64,000 bases of DNA from Motiliproteus sp041586735 (GCA_041586735.1 JBFGZQ010000001.1:256730-320729), one strand, 5' to 3'. Positions 44,201 to 53,060 are shown, counted from the first letter of the stretch. Made by a program: numbers and translations. The notes: generated by a model not told the origin, from the letters alone.

Positions 44201-44228
44201 TCTGATCAACAGGCTCTGGTCAACAGGG
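44201..44228 (+). repeat. 14-bp tandem duplication in the lutA-lldR spacer
   Basis: Two units TCTGATCAACAGGC and TCTGGTCAACAGGG (44201, 44215) lie head to tail before the regulator gene. The second contains a TGGTC half site like that of the operator. Confidence 0.5.
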
Positions 44229-44273
44229 CCAGTATCGATACCGTTTTCGCGACTAACTGGGGTAGGGCAAATA

Positions 44274-44981
44274 ATGGTTGATCAGCGTCGAAAGGCTGAA
44301 TCCGTGGCGCAGCAGATCGCCCTGAAGGTCCAGCGCGCAATCGTCGAGGGTGAGATTCGTCCCGGCCATAAGTTGGCCTCGCAACGACAGATGGTAGACC
44401 AGTATCAAGCCTCACGCGCGTCGGTGCGTGAGGCGCTGGGGTTATTGCAGAACGCTGGGCTGATCGAAACCCGGCACGGAGGTGGAAGTCTGTGTCTGAA
44501 TATCTTGGCGCCCTTTTTCGAGGAGGTGGGTGAGGAACCCCTGGCAGAGTCTCAATCGCTGCCGATTCAGGTGTTGGAGATGCGCGAGGTGCTGGAGGGG
44601 GAGGCGGCGTTTTTTTGTGCGCAGAAAGCCAGCGATCCCGAGCTCAGTCTGCTGAAGCAGGAGTATCTACGCATGAGTCAGCGCCACCAAGGTGGCACCA
44701 CATTGCATCAGGCCAAGGCGGATCTGACCTTTCATATGCAGATCGCCGATCATTGCCATAATCTGTTGCTGATCTCCATTAGTCAGATCCTCTATAGCCG
44801 CTATTTCAACGCCATCTATGCGGTGTTGTTGCAGAACTTCAAGAAGCGCGGCCGTTATCCCGAGCAGATCGGCGCTCAGCATCAACAGATCTTCCAGGCG
44901 ATTATGGCGCGTGATCCGCAGGCGGCGCGCACCGCGGCCCGTGAGCATATCGCCTATACCCGGGGGCTGCTGTTGTCTTGA
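44274..44981 (+). CDS. lldR: GntR/FadR-family regulator of lactate use (LldR-like)
   Basis: This is a DNA-binding repressor that senses a small carboxylate, presumably L-lactate. The 235-residue product has an N-terminal winged helix (ASQRQMVDQYQASRASVREA with LGLLQNAGLIETRHGGG) and a C-terminal FCD ligand-binding domain (VLEMREVLEGEAAFFCAQ, FHMQIADHCHN). The position divergent from lutABC and a TGGT/ACCA operator between them support the role. The last codons begin a 14-bp tandem repeat. The name LldR is by context; LutR-like or PdhR-like specificity is possible. Confidence 0.82.
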   Translation: MVDQRRKAESVAQQIALKVQRAIVEGEIRPGHKLASQRQMVDQYQASRASVREALGLLQNAGLIETRHGGGSLCLNILAPFFEEVGEEPLAESQSLPIQVLEMREVLEGEAAFFCAQKASDPELSLLKQEYLRMSQRHQGGTTLHQAKADLTFHMQIADHCHNLLLISISQILYSRYFNAIYAVLLQNFKKRGRYPEQIGAQHQQIFQAIMARDPQAARTAAREHIAYTRGLLLS

Positions 44982-45014
44982 ATGGGTTGTCTTGAATGGG
45001 TTGTCTTGAATGGA
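44973..45014 (+). repeat. 14-bp tandem repeat spanning the lldR stop codon
   Basis: Three units of TTGTCTTGAATGGG (44973, 44987, 45001; the third has one change) begin in the last codons of the regulator gene and contain its stop codon. A fourth degenerate unit may follow. Confidence 0.75.
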
Positions 45015-45050
45015 TGGCCTTGAATTGCGGCTAACACCAGGGTTCGGTTG

Positions 45051-45080
45051 TTGTGCAGCGCATCAGGCGGCTGCTAGAAT
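45051..45080 (+). promoter_or_regulatory. Candidate promoter of the thrS-infC operon
   Basis: TTGTGC (45051-45056) and TAGAAT (45075-45080) are separated by 18 bp, about 110 bases before the thrS start. The leader that follows is GC-rich and could fold. thrS of E. coli is controlled by its own product at the leader, but I cannot identify a tRNA-like operator here. Confidence 0.4.
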
Positions 45081-45189
45081 GCGAGGCTAATTTTTTCGGC
45101 GGCCCACTCTCGGGGCGGCGATCTGTGCTGTAACACCGTTTACCTTACGTGGCCTTTGGTAGGGGTCACCACTGAGAAAAGGATCTGAA

Positions 45190-47097
45190 ATGCCAGTTAT
45201 CACCCTTCCCGACGGCAGTACCCGTCAATTCGATCACCCCGTTTCTGTACATGATGTCGCCGCGTCCATCGGTGCGGGTTTAGCTAAGGCCGCCCTGGCG
45301 GGACGCGTTGATGGCGAGTTGGTCGATACCAGCCATCTGCTCAGCCAGGATAGTCAATTATCGATCATCACCATCCGCGACGATGATGGACTGGAGGTGG
45401 TGCGCCACTCCGGCGCGCATCTGATGGCGATGGCGGTCCAGGCGCTGTTTCCTGGAGTGCAGGTCACCATCGGTCCGGTGATCGAAAACGGTTTCTATTA
45501 CGATTTTGCCTACGAGCGCGCCTTTACCCCCGAAGATCTGCAGGCGATCGAGGTCAAGATGACCGAGCTGGTCAAGGCTAATCTGCCGGTGAGCCGCTCG
45601 CTGATGACCCGGGATGAGGCGGTGGCGTTCTTTAAAGCCAAGGGTGAGACTTATAAAGTCCAGCTGATTGAGGCGATTCCGAGCAATGAGCCGTTGTCCT
45701 TCTATCAGCAGGGTGAGTTTATCGACCTGTGCCGCGGGCCGCATGTGCCAAGCACCGGGCATATCAAAGCGTTTAAATTGATGAAAGTCGCCGGTGCCTA
45801 CTGGCGCGGTGACTCCAACAACGAGATGTTGCAGCGGATCTACGGTACCGCCTGGGGTGATAAGAAAGCCCTGAAAGAGTACCTGTATCGCCTGGAAGAG
45901 GCGGAGAAACGCGATCATCGCAAAATTGGCAAGCGCCTGAATCTGTTTCATACCCAGGAAGAAGCACCGGGAATGGTGTTTTGGCATCCCGACGGCTGGA
46001 CCATCTACCAGACCATCGAGCAGTACATGCGTCAGGTGCTGACCCGGCATGATTACCAGGAGATCAAGACCCCACAGCTGGTCGATCGGGTACTCTGGGA
46101 GCGTTCGGGTCACTGGGATAAATTCAGTGACATGATGTTTACCACCCACTCGGAAAACCGTGATTACGCGGTTAAGCCGATGAACTGCCCGTGCCACGTG
46201 CAGGTGTTCAACCAGGGGCTGCGCAGTTACCGTGATCTGCCGCTACGTCTGGCAGAATTTGGCTCCTGTCACCGCAATGAGCCCTCGGGCACGCTGCATG
46301 GTTTGATGCGAGTGCGCGGTTTTACTCAGGATGATGCGCATATCTTCTGTAGTGAGAATCAGATCCAAAGCGAGGTCTCCAGCTTTATCGATCTGCTGTA
46401 TGCGGTGTACCAGGACTTTGGTTTCAGCGATATCATTCTCAAGTTGTCGACGCGCCCCGAGCAGCGGGTGGGTAGCGATGAGGTCTGGGATAAGGCGGAG
46501 AAAGCCCTGGCTGCCGCCCTGGACGCTAAAGACCTGGCCTGGGAGTTGTTGCCGGGTGAGGGCGCTTTCTACGGTCCCAAGATTGAGTTTTCCCTCAAGG
46601 ACTGCCTGGGCCGAGTGTGGCAGTGCGGTACCATTCAGGTCGATTTCTCGATGCCGGGTCGACTCGATGCCCAGTTCGTCAACGAATCAGGCGAGCGCGA
46701 GACGCCGGTGATGTTGCATCGGGCGATATTAGGTTCGTTTGAGCGTTTTATCGGCATCCTGATCGAAAACTACGCTGGGGCGATGCCGACCTGGTTGTCG
46801 CCGTTGCAGGCGGTGGTTCTCAATATTACCGATAATCAGGCCGAGTTTTGCCAAGAAATCCAACAAACCTTGAAAGATCGTGGATTTAGGGCCAGTGCGG
46901 ACTTGAGAAACGAGAAGATCGGCTTTAAAATCCGCGAGCATACAATTCACAAGGTTCCTTATCAGCTCGTCGTAGGCGATAAGGAAGTTGAATCTAAGAC
47001 CGTGACCGTACGGCGGAGAACCGGAGAAGATCTCGGTTCCATGTCCATAGATGTCTTTATTGAGTTTTTGGCACAGGATATTGCACGCAAAGGTTAG
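45190..47097 (+). CDS. thrS: Threonyl-tRNA synthetase ThrS
   Basis: ThrRS charges tRNA-Thr. The 635-residue protein has the N-terminal TGS domain, the editing domain with its HSGAHLMAMA motif, and the class II core. The core shows MNCPCHVQVF (zinc Cys), RLAEFGSCHRNEPSGTLHGL (motif 2, quoted at 20 residues) and HRAILGSFERFIG (motif 3 with zinc His). The anticodon-binding domain is at the C-terminus. AAAGGATCTGAA precedes the ATG. It heads the thrS-infC-rpmI-rplT block. Confidence 0.98.
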   Translation: MPVITLPDGSTRQFDHPVSVHDVAASIGAGLAKAALAGRVDGELVDTSHLLSQDSQLSIITIRDDDGLEVVRHSGAHLMAMAVQALFPGVQVTIGPVIENGFYYDFAYERAFTPEDLQAIEVKMTELVKANLPVSRSLMTRDEAVAFFKAKGETYKVQLIEAIPSNEPLSFYQQGEFIDLCRGPHVPSTGHIKAFKLMKVAGAYWRGDSNNEMLQRIYGTAWGDKKALKEYLYRLEEAEKRDHRKIGKRLNLFHTQEEAPGMVFWHPDGWTIYQTIEQYMRQVLTRHDYQEIKTPQLVDRVLWERSGHWDKFSDMMFTTHSENRDYAVKPMNCPCHVQVFNQGLRSYRDLPLRLAEFGSCHRNEPSGTLHGLMRVRGFTQDDAHIFCSENQIQSEVSSFIDLLYAVYQDFGFSDIILKLSTRPEQRVGSDEVWDKAEKALAAALDAKDLAWELLPGEGAFYGPKIEFSLKDCLGRVWQCGTIQVDFSMPGRLDAQFVNESGERETPVMLHRAILGSFERFIGILIENYAGAMPTWLSPLQAVVLNITDNQAEFCQEIQQTLKDRGFRASADLRNEKIGFKIREHTIHKVPYQLVVGDKEVESKTVTVRRRTGEDLGSMSIDVFIEFLAQDIARKG

Positions 47098-47118
47098 GTC
47101 GAATAGGAGAATTAAACG

Positions 47119-47655
47119 ATTAAAAAAAATAGCAAGGGCGCGAGCAAAAAGGCCATCATCAATGAAGCGATTGAAGCCGATGAAGTTCGTCTAGTAGGGG
47201 CCGAGAGTGAGCAGTTGGGTATTGTTACCCTTAAAGATGCGCTCAAGACGGCACAGGAAGCATCGATGGATCTGGTGTTGATCGCGCCCGATGCCGAGCC
47301 GGTAGTCTGTAAATTGATGGACTACGGCAAGCATATTTTTGAAGTGAAGAAGCAGAAAGCTGTCCAGAAAAAGAAGCAGAAGCAATCACAAATCAAAGAG
47401 ATGAAGTTCCGTCCAGGAACCGAAGAAGGGGATTATCAGGTAAAGCTGCGCAACCTGGTACGTTTCCTTGAAGCGGGCGATAAGGCCAAAGTGTCTTTAC
47501 GTTTCCGTGGTCGTGAGATGGCCCACCAGGAGTTGGGTATGCAGTTGTTAAAGCGGGTCGAAGTTGATCTTGCCGAACTGGGTACCGTTGAACAATATCC
47601 GAAGATGGAAGGCCGTCAAATGATCATGGTGATAGCGCCCAAAAAGAAGAAGTAA
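47119..47655 (+). CDS. infC: Translation initiation factor IF-3 with ATT start codon
   Basis: IF-3 binds the 30S subunit and checks start codons. The family N-terminus is only recovered if translation starts at ATT 47119 (IKKNSKGASKKAIINEAI), 8 bases after AGGAGA. This gives 178 residues against 180 in E. coli. The first ordinary start in frame (TTG 47215) would remove 32 residues of the N-domain, including VRLVGAESEQLGIV. Core motifs are MDYGKHIFEVKKQ, EMKFRPGTEEGDYQVKLR and RFRGREMAHQELGM. The rare codon is the known device for IF-3 autocontrol. Confidence 0.95.
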   Translation: MKKNSKGASKKAIINEAIEADEVRLVGAESEQLGIVTLKDALKTAQEASMDLVLIAPDAEPVVCKLMDYGKHIFEVKKQKAVQKKKQKQSQIKEMKFRPGTEEGDYQVKLRNLVRFLEAGDKAKVSLRFRGREMAHQELGMQLLKRVEVDLAELGTVEQYPKMEGRQMIMVIAPKKKK

Positions 47656-47815
47656 CCAGTCTTCATCTAAGGTCCGTCGATCTGCTGTTCAGGCTGTTGT
47701 TCGCAACGGTTTCGGCAACAGGGCAACGGGCTTTTGCTGTTTTTAGCCTTAGGGCTAGAGCGGTCGAAGATCAGCGGTTATATAGAAATCAACGAATGCG
47801 TGGAGTAAGTTTGTC

Positions 47816-48010
47816 ATGCCAAAAATGAAAAAATGTAGCGGTGCTGCAAAGCGCTTTATGAAAACCGCTAACGGCTTTAAGCGTAAGTCCTCTAACACTA
47901 GCCACATCTTGACCAAGAAAACTACCAAGCGTAAGCGTCAGCTGCGCGGCACGTCAGCGGTTCATGACTCTGATGTTGCATTGGTTAAGCGCATGTTGCG
48001 CCAGTATTAA
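47816..48010 (+). CDS. rpmI: Ribosomal protein L35
   Basis: L35 is a small basic protein of the 50S subunit. The 64-residue product (PKMKKCSGAAKRF..., ending VKRMLRQY) has the family length of 65. The 160-base spacer to infC is where E. coli carries the L20 translational operator; a structured but unproven leader is possible here (GCAACGG/CGGCAACAGGG stretches). Confidence 0.96.
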   Translation: MPKMKKCSGAAKRFMKTANGFKRKSSNTSHILTKKTTKRKRQLRGTSAVHDSDVALVKRMLRQY

Positions 48011-48046
48011 TTCGGTCTTTGGTTCGTTAGTTAAAAGGATACTATT

Positions 48047-48403
48047 ATGCCTCGCGTAAAACGTGGTGTTACCGCTCATCGTCGTCACAAGAAAATGCTT
48101 AAACTGGCCAAAGGTTATTACGGTGCTCGTAGCCGGGTATTCCGGGTAGCCAAACAAGCGGTCATCAAGGCCGGCCAATATGCTTACCGTGACCGTCGTC
48201 AGCGTAAGCGTCAGTTCCGTGCTCTGTGGATTGCTCGTATCAATGCTGCAGCCCGTATCAATGGTCTCTCTTACAGCCGCTTTATCGCGGGTCTGAAGAA
48301 GGCGGCGATCGAAATTGATCGTAAAGTGTTGGCTGATCTGGCTGTGCACGAAAAAGCAGTATTTAGTGCGATCGTTGAAAAAGCCAAGGTTGCCCTGGCC
48401 TAA
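48047..48403 (+). CDS. rplT: Ribosomal protein L20
   Basis: L20 is an early-assembly 50S protein that in E. coli also represses rpmI-rplT translation. The 118-residue product starts MPRVKRGVTAHRRHKK, contains YRDRRQRKRQFRALW, and ends in the usual VEKAKVALA. A strong terminator follows 53 bases after the stop. Confidence 0.97.
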   Translation: MPRVKRGVTAHRRHKKMLKLAKGYYGARSRVFRVAKQAVIKAGQYAYRDRRQRKRQFRALWIARINAAARINGLSYSRFIAGLKKAAIEIDRKVLADLAVHEKAVFSAIVEKAKVALA

Positions 48404-48456
48404 TCAACGCGATTGCCACTGGATCGCTGGGCGTTGCTGTTAGTGACGCTCATTGA

Positions 48457-48493
48457 ATAGGGGAAGGGTGCGAACTCTTCCCCTATTTTTTTA
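48457..48493 (+). terminator. Rho-independent terminator after rplT
   Basis: ATAGGGGAAG (48457-48466) and CTTCCCCTAT (48477-48486) form a perfect 10-bp stem with a 10-nt loop and a run of seven T. It separates thrS-infC-rpmI-rplT from pheST. No Phe-rich leader peptide precedes it, so it looks like a plain terminator rather than the pheM attenuator of E. coli. Confidence 0.9.
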
Positions 48494-48494
48494 T

Positions 48495-48539
48495 AGAACG
48501 CCCTATAGCGCGTTCTGTTTATACAGTTGTATGCATACA
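48495..48539. promoter_or_regulatory. Two palindromes upstream of pheS
   Basis: AGAACGC (48495-48501) faces GCGTTCT (48510-48516), and TGTATGCATACA (48528-48539) is a perfect 12-bp palindrome. Both lie in the 150-base stretch between the rplT terminator and pheS, where the pheST promoter must be. They could be operators, but no known regulator is matched. Confidence 0.35.
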
Positions 48540-48639
48540 TACAGACAATTTCTAACAATGCGCCTTGCCGCTGCCGGTGATGGCGAGTTGTTGATGTTTC
48601 GGGTGGTGTAGCGCCGCCCCAGGGTAGTCGGAACCGAAG

Positions 48640-49656
48640 ATGGAAAACCTAGACCGCCTGTTGGCCCAGGGTAAAGAGGCCGTAGACAACGCCACCGATG
48701 CAGCTGCGCTTGATCAGGTGCGGGTGCAGTACATGGGTAAAAAGGGTGAGTTGACAGATCTGCTCAAGGGCTTGGGCAGGTTGTCGGCCGCCGAGCGGCC
48801 CGCCGCGGGTGCCTTGATCAACGAAGCCAAGCAGCAGCTGTCCGAGTGTCTCAATGCGCGTAAAGCGCAGCTCGATAGTGCGGCATTGAATGCCAAGTTG
48901 GCCGCCGAGACCCTCGATGTCACCCTGCCTGGGCGTGGCCAGCAAAGCGGTGGCCTGCATCCGGTGACCCGGACGCTGGAGCGGATCGAGCGCTTTTTTA
49001 CCGGTGTCGGCTACGCGGTCAAAGAGGGGCCGGAGATCGAAGATGATTTCCATAACTTCGAGGCTCTGAATATTCCCGCGCACCACCCGGCACGGGCGAT
49101 GCACGATACCTTCTATTTTGATGCCCATACGCTGCTGCGCACCCATACCTCGCCGGTGCAGATCCGCACGATGGAGCAGCAGCAACCGCCGATTCGGGTG
49201 ATCTGTCCGGGTCGGGTGTATCGCTGTGATTCGGACCTGACCCATACGCCGATGTTCCATCAGGTCGAGGGTTTGTTGGTCGATACCGACGTCAGCTTTG
49301 CGGATCTGAAGGGCACGGTTGAGGAGTTTCTGCGGGAGTTTTTCGAGCAGGAGCTGGCCGTGCGATTCCGACCCTCCTATTTCCCCTTTACCGAGCCGTC
49401 CGCCGAGGTCGATATCGCCTGTGTGATGTGTCAGGGCAAGGGGTGCCGGGTCTGCAGTCATACCGGTTGGCTGGAGGTGATGGGCTGCGGCATGGTGCAT
49501 CCCAAGGTGTTTGAGTCGTGCAGCATCGATACCGAAGCCTACAGCGGCTTTGCCTTTGGTATGGGTGTCGAGCGCTTGGCGATGTTGCGTTACGGCGTCA
49601 ACGATCTGCGCTTATTCTTCGAAAACGACCTGCGCTTCCTGCAACAATTCAAGTAG
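48640..49656 (+). CDS. pheS: Phenylalanyl-tRNA synthetase alpha subunit
   Basis: PheS is the catalytic subunit of the (alpha-beta)2 PheRS. The 338-residue product has the N-terminal coiled coil and the class II core with HPVTRTLERIERFF and TSPVQIRTME. Motif 2 is in the VYRCDSDLTHTPMFHQVEG region (quoted at 19), followed by FRPSYFPFTEPSAEVD and motif 3 GFAFGMGVERLAMLRYG. Length is near E. coli (327). Confidence 0.97.
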   Translation: MENLDRLLAQGKEAVDNATDAAALDQVRVQYMGKKGELTDLLKGLGRLSAAERPAAGALINEAKQQLSECLNARKAQLDSAALNAKLAAETLDVTLPGRGQQSGGLHPVTRTLERIERFFTGVGYAVKEGPEIEDDFHNFEALNIPAHHPARAMHDTFYFDAHTLLRTHTSPVQIRTMEQQQPPIRVICPGRVYRCDSDLTHTPMFHQVEGLLVDTDVSFADLKGTVEEFLREFFEQELAVRFRPSYFPFTEPSAEVDIACVMCQGKGCRVCSHTGWLEVMGCGMVHPKVFESCSIDTEAYSGFAFGMGVERLAMLRYGVNDLRLFFENDLRFLQQFK

Positions 49657-49739
49657 CAGCGCTAGGTTAGGTACGGGTCCGGGCTGCGTCAGGGGTATCT
49701 GAGGTCCGGTTCAGGCAATAGCATTAACGGAAGCAAGAG

Positions 49740-52118
49740 ATGAAATTCAGCGAACAGTGGCTGCGGGAATGGGTAAATCCTGCTATCGATACCGATCAAC
49801 TGGTAGCCCAGGTCACCATGGCCGGCTTGGAAGTGGATGGCGTTGAGCCGGCCGCTGCCGATTTTACTGGGGTCGTGGTCGGAGAGATTTTGAGCGCCGA
49901 GCAGCATCCTGATGCGGATAAGCTTAGGGTCTGTCAGGTCAGCGACGGTAGCGATACCTTTCAGGTAGTCTGTGGTGCGCCCAATGCCCGTGCCGGCCTG
50001 CGCGTTGCCTTTGCTCGGGTGGGTGCGGTGTTACCCGGGGCTTTCAAGATCAAAAAAGCCAAGCTACGTCAGGTCGAGTCACTGGGTATGCTCTGCTCCG
50101 GTCAGGAGCTGGGGATCAATGAGGAGCACGACGGCATCATGGAGCTGGCTGCCGACGCGACTGTTGGCGTCGATATTCGCCAGCTGCTCGGTTTGGATGA
50201 TCAGATCATCGAGGTCGATCTCACTCCGAATCGCGGTGATTGCCTGAGTCTGGCCGGTTTAGCCCGTGAGGTAGGAGTGCTCAACAAGCTGCCGGTGACC
50301 GAGGTTGTGGTCGAGCCGGTCGCGGCAGTGATCGAGGATTGTTTTCCGATAGCGATCGAGGCCGGTGAGGCCTGTCCACGTTATGTCGGACGGGTTATTC
50401 GTGGCATCGATATCACCGCGACGACCCCCGTATGGATGGTCGAGCGCTTGCGCCGTGGGGGCATCCGCAGTATCGATCCGGTGGTCGATGTAACCAACTA
50501 TGTGATGTTGGAGCTGGGGCAGCCGCTGCATGCCTTTGATCTGGCGACACTCAATGCTGGTATCCGGGTGCGGATGGCCGATGCCGGTGAAATAATTACC
50601 CTGCTCGATGGTCAGCAGTGCACCCTGAATGCCGATACGCTGCTGATTGCCGATCATCAGGGGCCGCTGGCGATGGCGGGGATTATGGGTGGTGAGGGTT
50701 CGGGTGTCGGTGAGCAGACTCGCGACATCTTTCTGGAAAGTGCGTTCTTTGCGCCCTTGGCGATTGTCGGTCGCGCCCGCGCCTACGGCTTGCATACCGA
50801 CTCCTCGCATCGCTTTGAGCGCGGTGTAGATTCGCAGTTGCAGATCAAGGCCACCGAACGTGCCACCCGGTTGCTGCTGGATATCGTCGGTGGTGAGGCG
50901 GGTCCGGTGACGGAGGTAGTGGTGGCTGAGCAGCTACCGCCAGCGCGGCAGATCGTGCTGCGCCCCGCGCGGATCAAAAAGCTGCTGGCGCTGGATATCG
51001 CCGCCGCCGAAGTCGAAGAGATTCTGACCCGTTTGGGGATGGGGGTGCAGCGCAATGCCCAGGGCGACTGGGATGTAGAGGTGCCCTCGTATCGCTTCGA
51101 TGTTGCTATCGAGGAGGATCTACTCGAGGAGTTGGCGCGTATCTACGGCTATAACCGCATGCCGGTGCGCACCAACCTGGCGACCCTGAAGCTTACTCCG
51201 CAATCGGAAGCTACCAAGGGCTTGCCCGACTTGCGGCGGCTACTGGTCGCGCGCGGTTATCAGGAGGCGATCACCTACAGCTTTGTGGAGCCCGGATTGC
51301 TGTCCAAGTTTGATGCTCAGCATACGCCGGTGGCGCTCGCCAATCCGATCTCTGCCGATATGGCGGTGATGCGCACCACGCTGTGGCCGGGTTTGATCAA
51401 GGCGATGCAGCACAATCAGCATCGCCAGCAGGATCGGGTCTGGCTGTTTGAGTCGGGTCAGCGCTTTGTGCCAGGTGTTGACGGGCTGGTGCAGGATCGG
51501 GTGTTGGCAGGTGCCGTCTGTGGCAGTTGTCAGCCACAAGGCTGGAATAGCATCAGCCGCTCGGTGGACTTTTTTGACGTCAAGGCGGATGTCGAAGCGC
51601 TGCTGGCTGTGAATGGTCAGCCCGATGCGTTTGTGTTTGCGGCGGCTCAGCATCAGGCCCTGCATCCCGGTCAGTGTGCCCAGATTAGCCGTGACGGCAA
51701 GCCGGTGGGTTATCTCGGGGCGCTGCATCCTAACCTGTGTAAGACTCTGGGGTTGGTCGGTCCGGTGTTCCTGTTTGAACTGGAGCTGGCGGCGGTGGTG
51801 CAGGATAGTCTGCCGCAGTTTACCGAACTGTCGAAATTCCCGGAAACCAGTCGTGACATGGCGCTGGTGGTCGATCAGCAGGTGGCGGTCGCCGAGGTCT
51901 TGGCGTTGGCGCGTACTCAGGCCGGAGAGTGGCTGAAAACGGCCACGCTGTTTGATGTCTACGCTGGCGAAGGTGTTGAAAAGGGTAAAAAAAGTTTGGC
52001 TCTCAGCTTGACCTGGCAGCATCCATCGCACACCCTTAATGATGATCAGGTGAATCAGTTTTTTGATGCGGTCGTCACTGCTGCGCAGCAGCAGCTAGGT
52101 GCGACGCTTAGGGGTTAG
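49740..52118 (+). CDS. pheT: Phenylalanyl-tRNA synthetase beta subunit
   Basis: PheT supplies tRNA binding and editing in PheRS. The 792-residue product has the EMAP/OB-type tRNA-binding domain (residues about 40-150, VVCGAPNARAGLRVAFA), the B3/B4 editing domain (YVMLELGQPLHAFD), B5, the core-like B6/B7 part, and the C-terminal ferredoxin-like anticodon domain (ELSKFPETSRDMALV). E. coli PheT has 795 residues. ihfA follows after a repeat-filled spacer. Confidence 0.97.
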   Translation: MKFSEQWLREWVNPAIDTDQLVAQVTMAGLEVDGVEPAAADFTGVVVGEILSAEQHPDADKLRVCQVSDGSDTFQVVCGAPNARAGLRVAFARVGAVLPGAFKIKKAKLRQVESLGMLCSGQELGINEEHDGIMELAADATVGVDIRQLLGLDDQIIEVDLTPNRGDCLSLAGLAREVGVLNKLPVTEVVVEPVAAVIEDCFPIAIEAGEACPRYVGRVIRGIDITATTPVWMVERLRRGGIRSIDPVVDVTNYVMLELGQPLHAFDLATLNAGIRVRMADAGEIITLLDGQQCTLNADTLLIADHQGPLAMAGIMGGEGSGVGEQTRDIFLESAFFAPLAIVGRARAYGLHTDSSHRFERGVDSQLQIKATERATRLLLDIVGGEAGPVTEVVVAEQLPPARQIVLRPARIKKLLALDIAAAEVEEILTRLGMGVQRNAQGDWDVEVPSYRFDVAIEEDLLEELARIYGYNRMPVRTNLATLKLTPQSEATKGLPDLRRLLVARGYQEAITYSFVEPGLLSKFDAQHTPVALANPISADMAVMRTTLWPGLIKAMQHNQHRQQDRVWLFESGQRFVPGVDGLVQDRVLAGAVCGSCQPQGWNSISRSVDFFDVKADVEALLAVNGQPDAFVFAAAQHQALHPGQCAQISRDGKPVGYLGALHPNLCKTLGLVGPVFLFELELAAVVQDSLPQFTELSKFPETSRDMALVVDQQVAVAEVLALARTQAGEWLKTATLFDVYAGEGVEKGKKSLALSLTWQHPSHTLNDDQVNQFFDAVVTAAQQQLGATLRG

Positions 52119-52137
52119 TGCCTTGCGCTGTGACTAG

Positions 52138-52217
52138 GCAGGGGCGTAACCAAGCAGGGCGTAACCAGACAAGGATGTAACCAGACAAGGGTGTTATCAG
52201 ACAGGGGTGTAATGATG
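52138..52217 (+). repeat. 16-bp tandem repeat (5 units) ending at the ihfA start codon
   Basis: Five 16-bp units start at 52138, 52154, 52170, 52186 and 52202 with consensus CAAGGGTGTAACCAGA; none are identical but adjacent ones share 11-14 positions. The last unit supplies both the AGGGG ribosome-binding site and the ATG of ihfA. Earlier units carry similar AGGG/AAGG blocks. Confidence 0.8.
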
Positions 52218-52520
52218 GGGTCTTTGACAAAAGCCGAGATGGCCGAGCGTTTGTTCGATGAGATTGGGCTTAATAAGCGCGAAGCGAAAGAGATGGTGGA
52301 GTCGTTCTTTGACGAGATTCGCAGCTGCCTGTCCGAGAATGAGCAGGTGAAGCTGTCTGGGTTCGGAAACTTTGACCTGCGCGATAAGCGTGAGCGCCCG
52401 GGGCGAAACCCCAAGACCGGTGAAGAGGTGCCGATCTCCGCTAGGCGGGTGGTGACCTTCCGCCCGGGGCAGAAGCTTAAAGAGAAAGTGGAGACCTATG
52501 TCGCGCCAGCAGGCGAGTGA
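52215..52520 (+). CDS. ihfA: Integration host factor alpha subunit
   Basis: IHF-alpha pairs with IHF-beta to bend DNA at specific sites, and acts in transcription, replication and recombination. From ATG 52215 (MGSLTKAEMAERLF), 7 bases after AGGGG, the product is 101 residues. The adjacent ATG 52212 is also possible. The family motifs VKLSGFGNFDLRDK and RPGRNPKTGEEVPI (with the intercalating Pro) are intact. Position after pheT and overlap with a MerR-family gene are as in Pseudomonas and E. coli relatives. Confidence 0.96.
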   Translation: MGSLTKAEMAERLFDEIGLNKREAKEMVESFFDEIRSCLSENEQVKLSGFGNFDLRDKRERPGRNPKTGEEVPISARRVVTFRPGQKLKEKVETYVAPAGE

Positions 52521-52857
52521 AGCGCCGCCTGCTATTCCTGATAAGCGCTACTTCAGCATCGGAGAAGTCGCGACGCTGTGCGGGATAAAGCCGCACGTGT
52601 TGCGTTACTGGGAGCAGGAGTTCGAGCAGCTAAAGCCGGTCAAGCGCCGAGGTAATCGGCGTTACTACCAGCGCCAGGATGTGCTGCTGGTGCGTCAGTT
52701 ATGCGGGCTGCTATACGAGCAGGGTTTTACCATTGCCGGAGCCCGGCAGTGGTTGCTGGGTGATCAGGCGCAAGATGACAGTGCGCGTTACCAGCAGCTG
52801 GTCCGCCAGACGATCAGCGAGCTTGAAGCGATTCTGGTGCAACTTAAAGCAGGTTGA
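52498..52857 (+). CDS. MerR-family transcriptional regulator
   Basis: The 119-residue protein has an N-terminal MerR-type winged helix (YFSIGEVATLCGIKPHVLRY, then WEQEFEQL and RRGNRRYYQRQDVLLV) and a short C-terminal dimerisation helix. It has no cysteine-rich effector loop, so it is not a metal sensor of the MerR/CueR kind. It overlaps ihfA by 23 bases and precedes tRNA-Pro, an arrangement conserved in Pseudomonas. Its targets are unknown. Confidence 0.9.
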   Translation: MSRQQASEAPPAIPDKRYFSIGEVATLCGIKPHVLRYWEQEFEQLKPVKRRGNRRYYQRQDVLLVRQLCGLLYEQGFTIAGARQWLLGDQAQDDSARYQQLVRQTISELEAILVQLKAG

Positions 52858-52983
52858 AGCGCTAAAAATAGTGTTGGAACGGTAAAAAGAGTGCAGCAAA
52901 AGAGTGCAGCACGCTTCCCCTGTCCAGGCTGTTGCGGTAGTATTCGCGTCGCTGTCGAGAGGCAGTCTGAATAGCTTAGGTAT

Positions 52984-53060
<77 letters not shown>

